DNA of 60,687 nt, taken from the NCBI GenBank assembly GCA_040755535.1, contig JBFMAV010000020.1:1-60687 (forward strand). The letters run 5' to 3'. Source of the stretch: Aquabacter sp040755535. GTDB taxonomy: Bacteria > Pseudomonadota > Alphaproteobacteria > Rhizobiales > Xanthobacteraceae. Below the pieces are notes generated by a model. That model worked only from the letters and a program-made list of their open reading frames with translations. It searched no databases and was not told where the DNA came from. The translations under genes and the position numbers were made by a program. Positions 1 through 7,764 of the stretch are shown piece after piece. Positions within the stretch are counted from its first letter, which is position 1; every line of letters begins with the position of its first letter.

Positions 1-74
1 CGGATCGGTGCCTCTGCCCCTTCGGCCTCCTTTGCTCGCGCGCCGGGGTGCGTTAGCCCCGCCGCGTCGGACAC
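1..74 (-). CDS. Possible 5' end of a gene leaving the left edge
   Basis: On the minus strand a GTG at 74 opens a frame (MSDAAGLTHPGAR...) that stays open to the window edge. It is preceded by AAGG about 8 bases upstream and by a promoter-like pair at 139-167. Only about 24 residues are visible, rich in Ala and Glu, so no family can be named. The frame could equally be an untranslated leader. The assignment rests on the promoter, ribosome site and open frame together. Confidence 0.25.
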   Translation of the reverse strand, partial: MSDAAGLTHPGARAKEAEGAEAPI

Positions 75-81
75 CCGCTGC

Positions 82-131
82 CTTGCACCACCCGTCAGGC
101 CGCTCCGGACGCGCCCCTCCTTGGTGCAAGG
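82..131 (-). promoter_or_regulatory. Hairpin in the leader of the left-edge transcript
   Basis: CCTTGCACCA at about 81-90 pairs perfectly with TGGTGCAAGG at 122-131 across a roughly 31-base spacer. It lies directly downstream of the minus-strand promoter-like pair, so it would form the 5' end of the transcript heading off the left edge. It matches no RNA family I recognise. Confidence 0.35.
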
Positions 132-138
132 TGGGGAC

Positions 139-167
139 ACTGTAGCGGCAAATGGGTAATGGGACAA
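139..167 (-). promoter_or_regulatory. Sigma70-type promoter pointing left
   Basis: The minus strand reads TTGTCC (162-167), a 17-base spacer, then TACAGT (139-144). Transcription would start near 130 and run toward the window edge. The -35 matches the pepA promoter found at 23583-23611. Inferred by pattern only. Confidence 0.4.
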
Positions 168-340
168 TAGTCCTTGTGATATTTTTCCTATCGCGAGGAG
201 CGTTTGACCGGTTCGCCCTGCGATTTCCCCCTCCCCGCACCGAAGCCGGATGTTCCGACTTCGGCACGTGAAACAGCCCACCTCGACAAGTGCAGAGTTG
301 GGGCGGGAGAAGGCTTTTCCGGCCTGCACAACGCAAAGCT

Positions 341-364
341 CCCTCTCCCGCTTGCGGGGGAGGG
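341..364. repeat. REP-like GC-rich palindrome
   Basis: CCCTCTCCCGC (341-351) and GCGGGGGAGGG (354-364) form an 11-bp stem with one G-T pair and a TT centre, followed by a G-rich run. Short hairpins of this type are common between genes in rhizobial-type genomes. The rest of 168-497 holds no gene I can support; the small frames there have no ribosome site or family resemblance. Confidence 0.45.
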
Positions 365-503
365 GTGGGGAGGGGGCAAACGCGCGACGGACCACGGGAG
401 CGCCGACACGGAGTGAGCAGCGTCGCCCTCTCCCCTCCTCCATTGCCCCCCGCCCCGCACCCCGCTAACACCTGATCGACCGCCCGAGCCTGGAGAGATG
501 CCC

Positions 504-1274
504 ATGGACGCCGCCCGTCTCGTCGCCCTCTACCGCTATCCCGTGAAGGGCTTTTCGCCCGAGCCCATGCAGAGCGTCGATCTGGAGGCGGGGCGCTTCT
601 TTCCCGGCGACCGGCTCTATGCGGTGGAGAACGGCCCCTCCGGCTTTGATCCCGCCGCGCCGGCCTATGTGGAGAAGACCGCCTTCCTGGTTCTGATGCG
701 CCATGCCCGGCTGGCGGCGCTGAAGACCCGTTTCGATCCCGAAACCACCCTTTTCACGCTCGCGCTGGACGGCGCCGAAGTGGCGCGCGGGCAGCTTTCC
801 ACCGCGGAGGGACGCGCGGCCATCGAGGCCTATCTCTCCACCTATATGGGCAAGGAGCAGCGCGGGCCGCTCAAGGTGCTGGAGGCGCCGCAAGGCCATC
901 GCTTCACGGACAGCCTGCGCTCGGGCTTCGTTTCGCTGCTCAATCTCGCCAGCGTGCGCGACCTGGAATCCAGCATGGGCGCCGCGCTCGACCCGCTGCG
1001 CTTCCGCATGAACCTGCATCTGGACGGGCTGGCGCGCGGCGCCGAACTGGAGCTGGCCGGCAAGGAGATCACGATCGGCCCGGTGCGGCTGAAAGTGCTG
1101 AAGCGCACCGAACGCTGCGCCGCGACCAATGTGGACCCCGAGACCGGCGTGCGCGACGTCAATGTGGTGAAGGGGCTGCACCAGGCCTATGGCCACACAG
1201 ATTGCGGCATCTATGCCAAGGTGGTGCAAGGCGGGCGGATCGCCCCGGGCGATGCGGTCCAGATCGCGGCCTGA
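504..1274 (+). CDS. MOSC domain-containing protein
   Basis: About 256 residues. The N-terminal part (ALYRYPVKGFS) matches the MOSC beta-barrel domain, and the C-terminal half carries the MOSC core, including a late Cys in RTERCAATNVDPETG, the sulfur-carrying position in this family. MOSC proteins handle sulfur in molybdenum-cofactor or sulfuration chemistry; the substrate here is unknown. ATG at 504 is preferred over 498 because GGAGAG ends directly before 498 but sits six bases before 504. It precedes hisS on the same strand by about 90 bases, and a functional link is not evident. Confidence 0.85.
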   Translation: MDAARLVALYRYPVKGFSPEPMQSVDLEAGRFFPGDRLYAVENGPSGFDPAAPAYVEKTAFLVLMRHARLAALKTRFDPETTLFTLALDGAEVARGQLSTAEGRAAIEAYLSTYMGKEQRGPLKVLEAPQGHRFTDSLRSGFVSLLNLASVRDLESSMGAALDPLRFRMNLHLDGLARGAELELAGKEITIGPVRLKVLKRTERCAATNVDPETGVRDVNVVKGLHQAYGHTDCGIYAKVVQGGRIAPGDAVQIAA

Positions 1275-1362
1275 GGCCCGGCGCGGAAAAGCGCCATCTC
1301 TTCCCTATCGGGTTTGGCTCCTCTAAGACGCGCCAAACCCGCAGACGACGACAGGTTCCCCC

Positions 1363-3003
1363 ATGGCCAGCGATACCAAACCCAAGGCACGTCTCCCGCG
1401 CGGTCTCGCGGACCGGCACGGCGGCGAGCTTTCGGCCACCCGCGTCATGCTGGAGAAGATCCGCGCCGTCTATGAACTCTACGGCTTCGAGGCGCTGGAG
1501 ACCCCGGCGATCGAATATACCGACGCGCTCGGAAAATTCCTGCCCGACCAGGACCGGCCGAACGAGGGCGTGTTCTCGTTCCAGGACGACGACGAGCAGT
1601 GGCTCTCGCTGCGCTATGACCTGACCGCGCCGCTGGCGCGCCATGTGGCCGAGCATTTCGATGCGTTGCCCAAGCCCTATCGCTCCTATCGCGCGGGCTA
1701 TGTGTTCCGCAACGAGAAGCCCGGCCCCGGCCGCTTCCGCCAGTTCATGCAGTTCGACGCCGACACGGTGGGCGCCCCGTCCGTCGCGGCGGACGCCGAG
1801 ATCTGCATGATGGCCGCCGATACGCTGGAGGCGGTGGGCATCGCGCGCGGCGACTATGTGATCAAGGTGAACAACCGCAAGGTTCTGGACGGCGTGCTGG
1901 AGGCCATCGGCCTCGGCGGCGCGGAGAATGCCGGGCGGCGGCTGACCGTGCTGCGGGCCATCGACAAGCTGGACAAGATCGGCATCGACGGCGTGCGCGA
2001 CCTGCTGGGCGCGGGGCGCTGGGAGAACCCGGAGGCGAAGTCTGGGGATTTTACCAAGGGTGCGGGGCTGGGGGAGCGGGAGATTACTTCTGTTCTTGCC
2101 TTTGTATCATTGCAGTCGGGTCAGGTCGGGTTGCTTGAGGACGTCACCGGAACGGACGCGGATGGTGCCCACGGGCACACCGACCGAGTTACGTTCTCGC
2201 CGGAGCCGGACGGCGAAGACGAAGAAACCTCCTACGTAGAATCTAACCGTGGCGTTATTGCAGGACTACTCCAGCTTTTCGGTGATAATCCCACCTCACG
2301 TGCGGGTATCGAAGAGCTGAAACTGATCGCCGATCTGGCGGAGGCGGCCGGCTACAAAAGGGACCGCATCCTCATCGATCCCTCCGTCGTCCGCGGCCTC
2401 GAATATTATACCGGCCCGGTCTATGAGGCCGAACTCACCTTCCAGGTGAAGGATGAGGCCGGCCGTCCCGTGCGTTTCGGCTCCGTGGCTGGCGGCGGGC
2501 GCTATGACGGGCTCGTGGCGCGGTTCCGGGGCGAGGCGGTGCCGGCCACCGGCTTCTCCATCGGCGTCTCGCGCCTGCTCCATGCCCTCGCTTATCTCGG
2601 CAAGCTGGACGTGGATGCGCAGATCGGCCCCGTGGTGGTGCTCGCCATGGACAAGGAGCCCGCGCGCATCGCCGACTATATGAAGATGGTCTCGGAGCTG
2701 CGCGCCAACGGCATCCGCGCCGAGATGTATCTCGGCGGCTCGGGCATGAAGGCGCAGATGAAATATGCCGACAAGCGCAACGCGCCCGCCGTGGTCATCC
2801 AGGGCTCCAACGAGAAGGCCGAGGGCATGGTCCAGGTGAAGGACCTGGTGGAAGGCGCGCGCATCGCAGCGGGCATTTCCGACAATGCCGAATATCGCGC
2901 CGCCCGCCCCGCCCAGTTCGCGGTCAAGGAATCCGAACTGGTGGACGCCATTCGCGGCATCCTTGAACGGCGCGCCGAACCCACGCTCGGCCTCGCGGAC
3001 TGA
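1363..3003 (+). CDS. hisS: Histidyl-tRNA synthetase with an atypical insert
   Basis: Class II synthetase charging tRNA-His in the cytoplasm. Motif 2 is seen in YRAGYVFRNEKPGPGRFRQF, the histidine-binding signature in GLEYYTGPVYE, and motif 3 in the region of GGGRYDGL, followed by an anticodon-binding domain. At 546 residues it is longer than most bacterial HisRS (about 420-500). Residues near 261-295 form an acidic, Gly/Asp/Glu-rich segment (TDADGAHGH, PDGEDEETS). Bases 2041-2310 are about 58% G+C by hand count and use codons rare in the rest of the gene (TTA, CTT, GTT, CTA). The frame is intact across the patch, so the enzyme is probably functional. Confidence 0.95.
   Translation: MASDTKPKARLPRGLADRHGGELSATRVMLEKIRAVYELYGFEALETPAIEYTDALGKFLPDQDRPNEGVFSFQDDDEQWLSLRYDLTAPLARHVAEHFDALPKPYRSYRAGYVFRNEKPGPGRFRQFMQFDADTVGAPSVAADAEICMMAADTLEAVGIARGDYVIKVNNRKVLDGVLEAIGLGGAENAGRRLTVLRAIDKLDKIGIDGVRDLLGAGRWENPEAKSGDFTKGAGLGEREITSVLAFVSLQSGQVGLLEDVTGTDADGAHGHTDRVTFSPEPDGEDEETSYVESNRGVIAGLLQLFGDNPTSRAGIEELKLIADLAEAAGYKRDRILIDPSVVRGLEYYTGPVYEAELTFQVKDEAGRPVRFGSVAGGGRYDGLVARFRGEAVPATGFSIGVSRLLHALAYLGKLDVDAQIGPVVVLAMDKEPARIADYMKMVSELRANGIRAEMYLGGSGMKAQMKYADKRNAPAVVIQGSNEKAEGMVQVKDLVEGARIAAGISDNAEYRAARPAQFAVKESELVDAIRGILERRAEPTLGLAD
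2041..2310 (+). other. Low-GC, atypical-codon patch inside hisS
   Basis: The patch begins abruptly after GAGGCGAAG at 2040 and ends near 2310, where normal high-GC codon use resumes. It covers the end of the insertion-domain region and an acidic loop that I do not recall in related alphaproteobacterial enzymes. No target-site duplication or intein junction residues are visible. It could reflect local recombination with a foreign hisS allele or relaxed selection on a loop. Confidence 0.6.
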
Positions 3004-3044
3004 AGGGCGGGGACCGGGACGGGGACGGGGCGGAACGCCCGCCC

Positions 3045-3941
3045 CTACTGCGCCGGCTGCGCCATGCGCACCTTGGTCCCCTGCCCCAGCGCCACCACGA
3101 CCATCACCGCCAGCATGAAGGCATAGGTCTCCGCGTCCGGCGGCTCGCCATTGACGGGCCAGGAGAGGACCACGATCAAAAAGGTCTGGAGCAGTTGCAA
3201 TTGCCCGACGCGGGCAATGCCGCCCATGGCGAGGCCCACATTCCAGAAGAAGAAGGCGCCGAGCTGGCTCACCAGCGCCACATACGCGAGCGCCACCCAC
3301 ACGCCGGACGGCAGAGCGGCGAGATCGGCGGGGTGGAACAGCAGCGTCGCGGGCAGCGACAAGGGCAGGCCGAACACCAGCGCCCAGCAGATCACCTCCC
3401 AGCCCTTCACCTGCCGGGTGAGGCGTCCGCTCACCGCATAGCCGATGGCGCAGATGAGGCCGGCCGCGCCCAGCATCAGATCGCCGCTGCCGAACTCGCC
3501 CGCCCCGCCATTGCGCAGCGCGAAGGCGGCCACCAGCGCGCAGCCGAGCGCGGAGAGCGCGACGAAGGCAAGGCTCGGCCGCTCGCCCGCGATCAATGTC
3601 GCGGCGAAGGTGGTGGCGAGCGGCAGGATGCCCAGCACCACGCCCGCATGGGAGGCGGGCACGGTGACGCTGCCATTGGCCATGAGCAGGGGAAAGCCCA
3701 CCATGAGGCAGGCGCAGACGATGAGGAAATCGCGCACCGGCACGCCGCGCCGCCAGGGCGGCACCGAGCCGCGCACCAGCAGGATCACGCCCGCCGCGAG
3801 CCCCGCCAGCGCGGCGCGGGCGAAGGTGAAGGCATTGGGATCCACATAGGCCACCGCATAGCGCGTCGCGGGAATGGTGCCGCCGAATAAGGTGACGCCG
3901 ATGACGCCCAGCAAAAGGCCGATGACGACGCGCCGGGTCAT
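3045..3941 (-). CDS. DMT/EamA-family transporter
   Basis: 298 residues with about ten hydrophobic segments in two EamA-like halves, typical length for the drug/metabolite transporter superfamily of inner-membrane exporters. The N-terminus (MTRRVVIGLLLGVIGVTLFGGTIPATR) runs straight into the first helix and has a conserved-looking TIPATRYAV. It is convergent with hisS, with only 41 bases between stops. Substrate is not predictable. Its promoter region faces repeat copy A at 4031-4147. Confidence 0.85.
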   Translation of the reverse strand: MTRRVVIGLLLGVIGVTLFGGTIPATRYAVAYVDPNAFTFARAALAGLAAGVILLVRGSVPPWRRGVPVRDFLIVCACLMVGFPLLMANGSVTVPASHAGVVLGILPLATTFAATLIAGERPSLAFVALSALGCALVAAFALRNGGAGEFGSGDLMLGAAGLICAIGYAVSGRLTRQVKGWEVICWALVFGLPLSLPATLLFHPADLAALPSGVWVALAYVALVSQLGAFFFWNVGLAMGGIARVGQLQLLQTFLIVVLSWPVNGEPPDAETYAFMLAVMVVVALGQGTKVRMAQPAQ

Positions 3942-4030
3942 GGGCGGCGCACGCCCGCGCCCGGCGCGGGATCGAAAGACAGGGGCATGGCGGACAACTC
4001 CTCTTCCCGCGCGTCCCGGGCGGGACGCGC

Positions 4031-4147
4031 GAGCGCGATCCGATCAAATTGACTCAAATTGATCGGTTAAATCGCCCTCTAACTCGTTGATAGAGAACGC
4101 TTTACCGATCTGACCGCGATGCGATCAGATCGGAGCGTGCTCTAGCG
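4031..4147 (+). repeat. Multi-hairpin dispersed repeat, copy A
   Basis: The most diverged of three related copies (others at 20292 and 60603). Hairpin 1 pairs 4040-4051 with 4055-4066 with one mismatch. The middle block CGCCCTCTAAC...TTGATAGAGAA is shared with the other copies. Hairpin 3 pairs CCGATCTGA (4105-4113) with TCAGATCGG (4125-4133); its sequence differs from the same stem in copies B and C but stays complementary. It lies between two divergent genes. Confidence 0.8.
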
Positions 4148-4485
4148 CGGGGCGAATCAGGCGCGGACGGCCGATCCGCCTTCATATACAGCGATCCGCC
4201 CGCCGTCCGCGCCCCGGCGCGTCCCGGTGGAAGAGACGGCCCGGCCTGGGCGCGCAGGCGGCAAGCTGATCCCTCCCGCTCTACCGCCTGCCAGCGACGC
4301 AGGGAAATAAAAGAAGATAATAGAGCGCATCAATGTGCGTGACTGATCTTGACCGTTGCCGTTGCGCGGAAGTCCGGGCGCGGCAAAATTTATCGTGGAC
4401 GTTTGCAGGGTAGCCGATACACTCTGACCTTCAACAGGCACGCACGCGCCGGGGGGCCGCAATTGCGGGACGGCGCCGCGTACCG
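4148..4485. other. Intergenic stretch without a supported gene
   Basis: About 340 bases upstream of the Trm112-like gene. Bases 4300-4440 are noticeably more AT-rich than the surroundings, as expected of a promoter region. I see no open frame with a ribosome site and no clear -35/-10 pair. Confidence 0.4.
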
Positions 4486-4493
4486 GAGGGGAT

Positions 4494-4712
4494 ATGTCGA
4501 TGACGCAGCCGCAGCGGCCTGGGTATGAGGTCGATCCGAAATTCCTTGAACTCCTGGTCTGCCCGCTCACCAAGAGCCCGCTGGTCTATGACCGCACCCG
4601 CCAGGAACTGATCTCCCGCGCGGCGCGGCTTGCCTTCCCCATTCGCGACGGCATCCCGATCATGCTCGCCGACGAGGCGCGGCGCCTGGAAGATTCCGAG
4701 CTGAACGGCTGA
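4494..4712 (+). CDS. Trm112 family protein
   Basis: 72 residues with the Trm112/UPF0434 pattern: LLVCPLTKSPLVYD near the N-terminus and AFPIRDGIPIMLADEARRL near the C-terminus. Eukaryotic Trm112 activates methyltransferases; the role of short bacterial homologues is less clear. Only one Cys remains of the zinc-binding set, as in many bacterial members. GGAGGG at 4485-4490 is four bases from ATG 4494 and ten from ATG 4500, so the second Met is a real alternative start. It is followed nine bases later by a hydrolase gene, probably co-transcribed. Confidence 0.85.
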   Translation: MSMTQPQRPGYEVDPKFLELLVCPLTKSPLVYDRTRQELISRAARLAFPIRDGIPIMLADEARRLEDSELNG

Positions 4713-4721
4713 GTCTGTCCG

Positions 4722-5690
4722 GTGACGACGCGCCGTGCCTTCCTCGCGGCGGGCGCCAGCGCCCTGCTGCTGACCGCCTCCAAGCGCCTGGGCGCCGCCC
4801 CCCTCTATGAGGTGGAGGAGACGCCCTGGTCGGACGGCGGATTGTCGGGCAGCCTCACCGCCGCCCGCAACGGCCCGCGCCGCGCGCCGTCCGTGCTGCT
4901 GATCGCCGGCTCCGGCCCCACCGACCGCAACGGCAACGGTCCCGCCATCTCCACCGACCTCTATCGCCAGATCGCCTATGGCCTCGCCGCCGCCGGCTAT
5001 CGCGTGCTGCGCTACGACAAGCGCGGCGTCGGCGGCTCCTCCGCCCTGGTGCGGCGGGAGGAGGATCTGCGCTTCGACCAATATGTGGACGACGCGGCCC
5101 TGGCCGTGGCGAGTCTGCGCGCGCGGGGCGACAGCGGCGCGGTGTTTGTCGCCGGCCACAGCGAAGGATCGAGCGTCGCCATCCGCGCCGCCGCCCGCGT
5201 GCCGGTGGACGGGCTGGCGCTCTTGGCCGGCCCCGGCCGGCGCCTTCACACCATTCTGTCCGAGCAGTTCGAGGCCATGAACCTGCCGGAGCCCGTGCTG
5301 CGCCGGGCGCTCGCCATCCTCGCGGTGGTGGCGAACGGGGGCCATGTGCCGGAGGTGCCCAAGGCGTTGCGCATGGCGTTCCGCCCCTCGCTCCAGCCCT
5401 TCCTCGCCTCCGAATGCGCGGTGGATCCGGCGGCGGAACTCGCCCGCCTGTCCACGCCCACCGTTCTGCTCCAGGGCACGCGCGACCTCCAGGTGGGCGC
5501 GGCAGACCTCGATGCGCTGCGGCGCGGGCGGCCCGACGCGGACGTGGTCCATCTGTCCGGCGCCAATCATGTCTTCAAGTTCGCGCCGTCCGAGCGGGGC
5601 GGCAATTTCGCGCTGTACCGCGACCCGCGCGCGCCGCTCCATCCCGATCTGCTGCCCGCCTTGGTGCGCTTCATCGCGGCGCAGGCCTGA
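4722..5690 (+). CDS. Tat-exported alpha/beta hydrolase
   Basis: 322 residues from a GTG start. The N-terminus TTRRAFLAAGASALLLTA has a twin-arginine pair followed by a hydrophobic stretch and AxA-like cleavage region, suggesting export in folded form. The nucleophile elbow is GHSEGS (Ser about residue 147), and DKRGVGGS precedes it as in S33-type hydrolases. A late Asp (QGTRDLQV) and His (GANHVF) complete a plausible triad. Substrate is unknown. It lies nine bases after the Trm112-like gene. Confidence 0.8.
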   Translation: MTTRRAFLAAGASALLLTASKRLGAAPLYEVEETPWSDGGLSGSLTAARNGPRRAPSVLLIAGSGPTDRNGNGPAISTDLYRQIAYGLAAAGYRVLRYDKRGVGGSSALVRREEDLRFDQYVDDAALAVASLRARGDSGAVFVAGHSEGSSVAIRAAARVPVDGLALLAGPGRRLHTILSEQFEAMNLPEPVLRRALAILAVVANGGHVPEVPKALRMAFRPSLQPFLASECAVDPAAELARLSTPTVLLQGTRDLQVGAADLDALRRGRPDADVVHLSGANHVFKFAPSERGGNFALYRDPRAPLHPDLLPALVRFIAAQA

Positions 5691-5782
5691 GCGCGCGCGC
5701 CACCTGCGGCCATTTCAGCCCGGGCCATTTGGCCTCCCGCCCCATTGGCCTATAGAGAGGCGGCATGGCGAGAGGAGCCCTT

Positions 5783-6064
5783 ATGACCACGCCCATGGAA
5801 GACCAGGCGGCGCACGCGCCCCGCACCGTCACGCTCACGCTGGACCATTCGGTCGCCATCCTGCTGCTGGACCTGATCGGCCGGCTGGACGATCCCAATG
5901 TGGAGCCCGTGGCCGATCCCACCGACCATCCGGCCGATCGCGGCGCGCTCTGGACGCTGAAGGCGGGGCTGGAAGCGGCGGTGGGCGAGGATCTCGTCGA
6001 GGATTATGACGGCGCCATCGCCCGCGCCCGCGCCGCGCTGCTCGCGCAGCTCGAAGGCAAATAA
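5783..6064 (+). CDS. Small conserved hypothetical protein
   Basis: 93 residues if started at ATG 5783, which has GAGGAG five bases upstream; ATG 5765 gives six more residues and has a weaker site. No membrane segment or signal. The sequence is acidic and predicted helical (LDLIGRLDDPNVEPVADPTDHPADRGALWTL). I do not recognise the family. It is separated by about 90 bases from the hydrolase upstream and converges on metQ. Confidence 0.6.
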   Translation: MTTPMEDQAAHAPRTVTLTLDHSVAILLLDLIGRLDDPNVEPVADPTDHPADRGALWTLKAGLEAAVGEDLVEDYDGAIARARAALLAQLEGK

Positions 6065-6090
6065 GAGGTCGGCGCGCCCGCAAAAAACAG

Positions 6091-6116
6091 GAACGGCGCC
6101 GCAAGCGGCGCCGTTC
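6091..6116 (-). terminator. Intrinsic terminator of the metNIQ operon
   Basis: GAACGGCGCCGC and GCGGCGCCGTTC form a 12-base inverted repeat. Read on the minus strand it is followed within a few bases by TTTTTTG, the expected U-tract after metQ. It may also slow transcription from the convergent small gene. Confidence 0.75.
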
Positions 6117-6138
6117 GATCGCGTAAAGGTGGCGAGGC

Positions 6139-6918
6139 TCACCAGCTGGGCAGCACCGCGCCCTTGAAGGTCTCCTCGATGAAGGCCTTCACCTCGGGCG
6201 AGCGATAGCTCTCCACCAGCGTCGTCACCCAGGGCTTGTCCTTGTCCTGCGTGCGCACGGCGATGACGTTCACATAGGGCCCCTTGGGATCCTCGCGCAG
6301 GATCGGATCCTTCACCGGGTCGAGACCGGCTTCCTTGGCATAATTGGTGTTGATGCCCGCGGCATCCACGTCGGGCAGCGAGCGCGGGAGCTGGGCCGCG
6401 TCAATCTCCACGATCTTCAGCTTCTTGGGATTGTCGGTGATGTCGGCCACCGACGGCTTGAAGCCCACGCCGTCGCGCAGCTTGATCAGCCCCTTGTCGC
6501 GCAGCAGCAGCAGCACGCGCCCGCCATTGGTGGGATCATTGGGGATCGCCACGGTGGCGCCCACGGGCAGGGCGTCGATGCTCTTGTACTTCTTGGAATA
6601 GATGCCGATCGGGAAGTTCACCGTGGTTCCCACAGAGACGATCTTGAAGCCCCGGTCGGCCACCTGATTGTCCAGATAGGGCTGGTGCTGGAACGAATTG
6701 GCCTGGATTTCCCCAGCCTCCAGCGCGGTGTTGGGCACCACATAATCGGAGAATTCGATGATCTGGATGTCCAGCCCCTTCTTGGCGGCGATCGGCTTGG
6801 CCGCCTCCAGGATCTGCGCATGGGGACCGGGCGTGACGCCCACCTTGATGGTCTCGGCGGAGGCGGTGGTGGCGAGCAGGGCCAAGGCCGCGCCCGCGAT
6901 CAGGGTCTTGAAGGTCAT
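6139..6918 (-). CDS. metQ: MetQ/NlpA-type methionine-binding protein
   Basis: 259 residues. A signal peptide occupies residues 1-21 (cleavage ATTASA|ETIK). The family motifs are clear: IKVGVTPGPHAQILE, FSDYVVPNTALEAGEIQANSFQHQPYL, and NTNYAKEAGLDP. It binds D- or L-methionine in the periplasm and delivers it to MetIN. Unlike E. coli MetQ, there is no Cys after the signal peptide, so it should be a soluble periplasmic protein rather than a lipoprotein. It is the last gene of metN-metI-metQ, 168 bases after metI, with a palindrome between them and a terminator after it. Confidence 0.9.
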   Translation of the reverse strand: MTFKTLIAGAALALLATTASAETIKVGVTPGPHAQILEAAKPIAAKKGLDIQIIEFSDYVVPNTALEAGEIQANSFQHQPYLDNQVADRGFKIVSVGTTVNFPIGIYSKKYKSIDALPVGATVAIPNDPTNGGRVLLLLRDKGLIKLRDGVGFKPSVADITDNPKKLKIVEIDAAQLPRSLPDVDAAGINTNYAKEAGLDPVKDPILREDPKGPYVNVIAVRTQDKDKPWVTTLVESYRSPEVKAFIEETFKGAVLPSW

Positions 6919-6967
6919 GGGAAGTCTCCTGTTCGGTTACGTCGCATATGGATGGAATGTTTCGGAT

Positions 6968-7000
6968 CGTCATGCCCGGGCCTGACCCGGGCATCCATGG
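6968..7000. repeat. REP-like palindrome between metI and metQ
   Basis: ATGCCCGGG and CCCGGGCAT pair across a CCTGA-type centre. This hairpin type is abundant between genes in Rhizobiales. Sitting between metI and metQ, it could protect or separate the two parts of the message and so help raise binding-protein levels. That role is inferred. Confidence 0.6.
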
Positions 7001-7086
7001 GGGACCGCCGGGGGATGCGCCCGAGGCGGGCCGGCGCTCCCTGGAGCACATCCGGCGCTGACGGTCGCCCTCGGAAAAGCGCGCCC

Positions 7087-7764
7087 TCAGCCTTGGCGGT
7101 TGCGCTTGTCGAGGCGGCGGGCGAGGAGGTCGCCGGCGCTCTGCACCGCCTGAACCAGCAGGATCAGCACGATCACCACCGCCGCCATCACTTCCGGCAT
7201 GAACCGCTGATAGCCGAAGCGGATGCCGAGATCGCCGAGGCCCCCGCCGCCCACCGCGCCCACCATGGCCGAATAGCCGAGCAGGCTGACCACGGCGAGG
7301 GTGAGCGCCAGGGTGATGGCGGGCAGCGCCTCGGGCAGCAGCACTTTCCACACGATCTGGATCGGGCTTGCCCCCATGGCGCGGGCGGCCTCCACCAGGC
7401 CCTGGTCCACCTCGCGGATCGCCGCCTCGATGAGCCGCGCGATGAAGGGCGCGGCGGCCACGGTCAAGGGCACGATGGCCGCATTGGTGCCGATGGACGT
7501 GCCGGCGATCAGCCGCGTGAAGGGGATGATGGCCACCACCAGGATGATGAAGGGCGTGGAGCGGGCGGCGTTCACCACCAAGCCGAGCGCCTGATTGAGC
7601 CAGGGCGCGGCGAACAGTTCGCCCGACCGGCTGGTGGCGAGGAAGACGCCGAGCGGCAGGCCGATGGCGGTGCCAATGAGGCCCGAGACCGCCACCATAT
7701 AGAGCGTGGCCTGGGTCGCCTGGACCAGCAGGTCCACCATTGCGGGGGTCAGGAAATCAAACAT
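7087..7764 (-). CDS. metI: Methionine ABC transporter permease
   Basis: 225 residues with about five to six membrane helices. The EAA-type loop (EAARAMGASPIQIVWKVLLPEALPAI) is the contact point for the ATPase. Length and sequence fit MetI. It overlaps the 3' end of metN by eight bases, so the two are translationally coupled, and metQ follows. Confidence 0.93.
   Translation of the reverse strand: MFDFLTPAMVDLLVQATQATLYMVAVSGLIGTAIGLPLGVFLATSRSGELFAAPWLNQALGLVVNAARSTPFIILVVAIIPFTRLIAGTSIGTNAAIVPLTVAAAPFIARLIEAAIREVDQGLVEAARAMGASPIQIVWKVLLPEALPAITLALTLAVVSLLGYSAMVGAVGGGGLGDLGIRFGYQRFMPEVMAAVVIVLILLVQAVQSAGDLLARRLDKRNRQG

Noticed and set aside
1..55. Glycine-riboswitch-like string GCCGAAGGGGCA on the minus strand
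   Set aside because: The surrounding conserved elements of a glycine aptamer are missing, and the bases also read as a plausible coding frame.
2041..2310. Intein or mobile insertion in hisS
   Set aside because: Too short, with no Cys/Ser start, His-Asn end or target duplication. Left as a composition anomaly.
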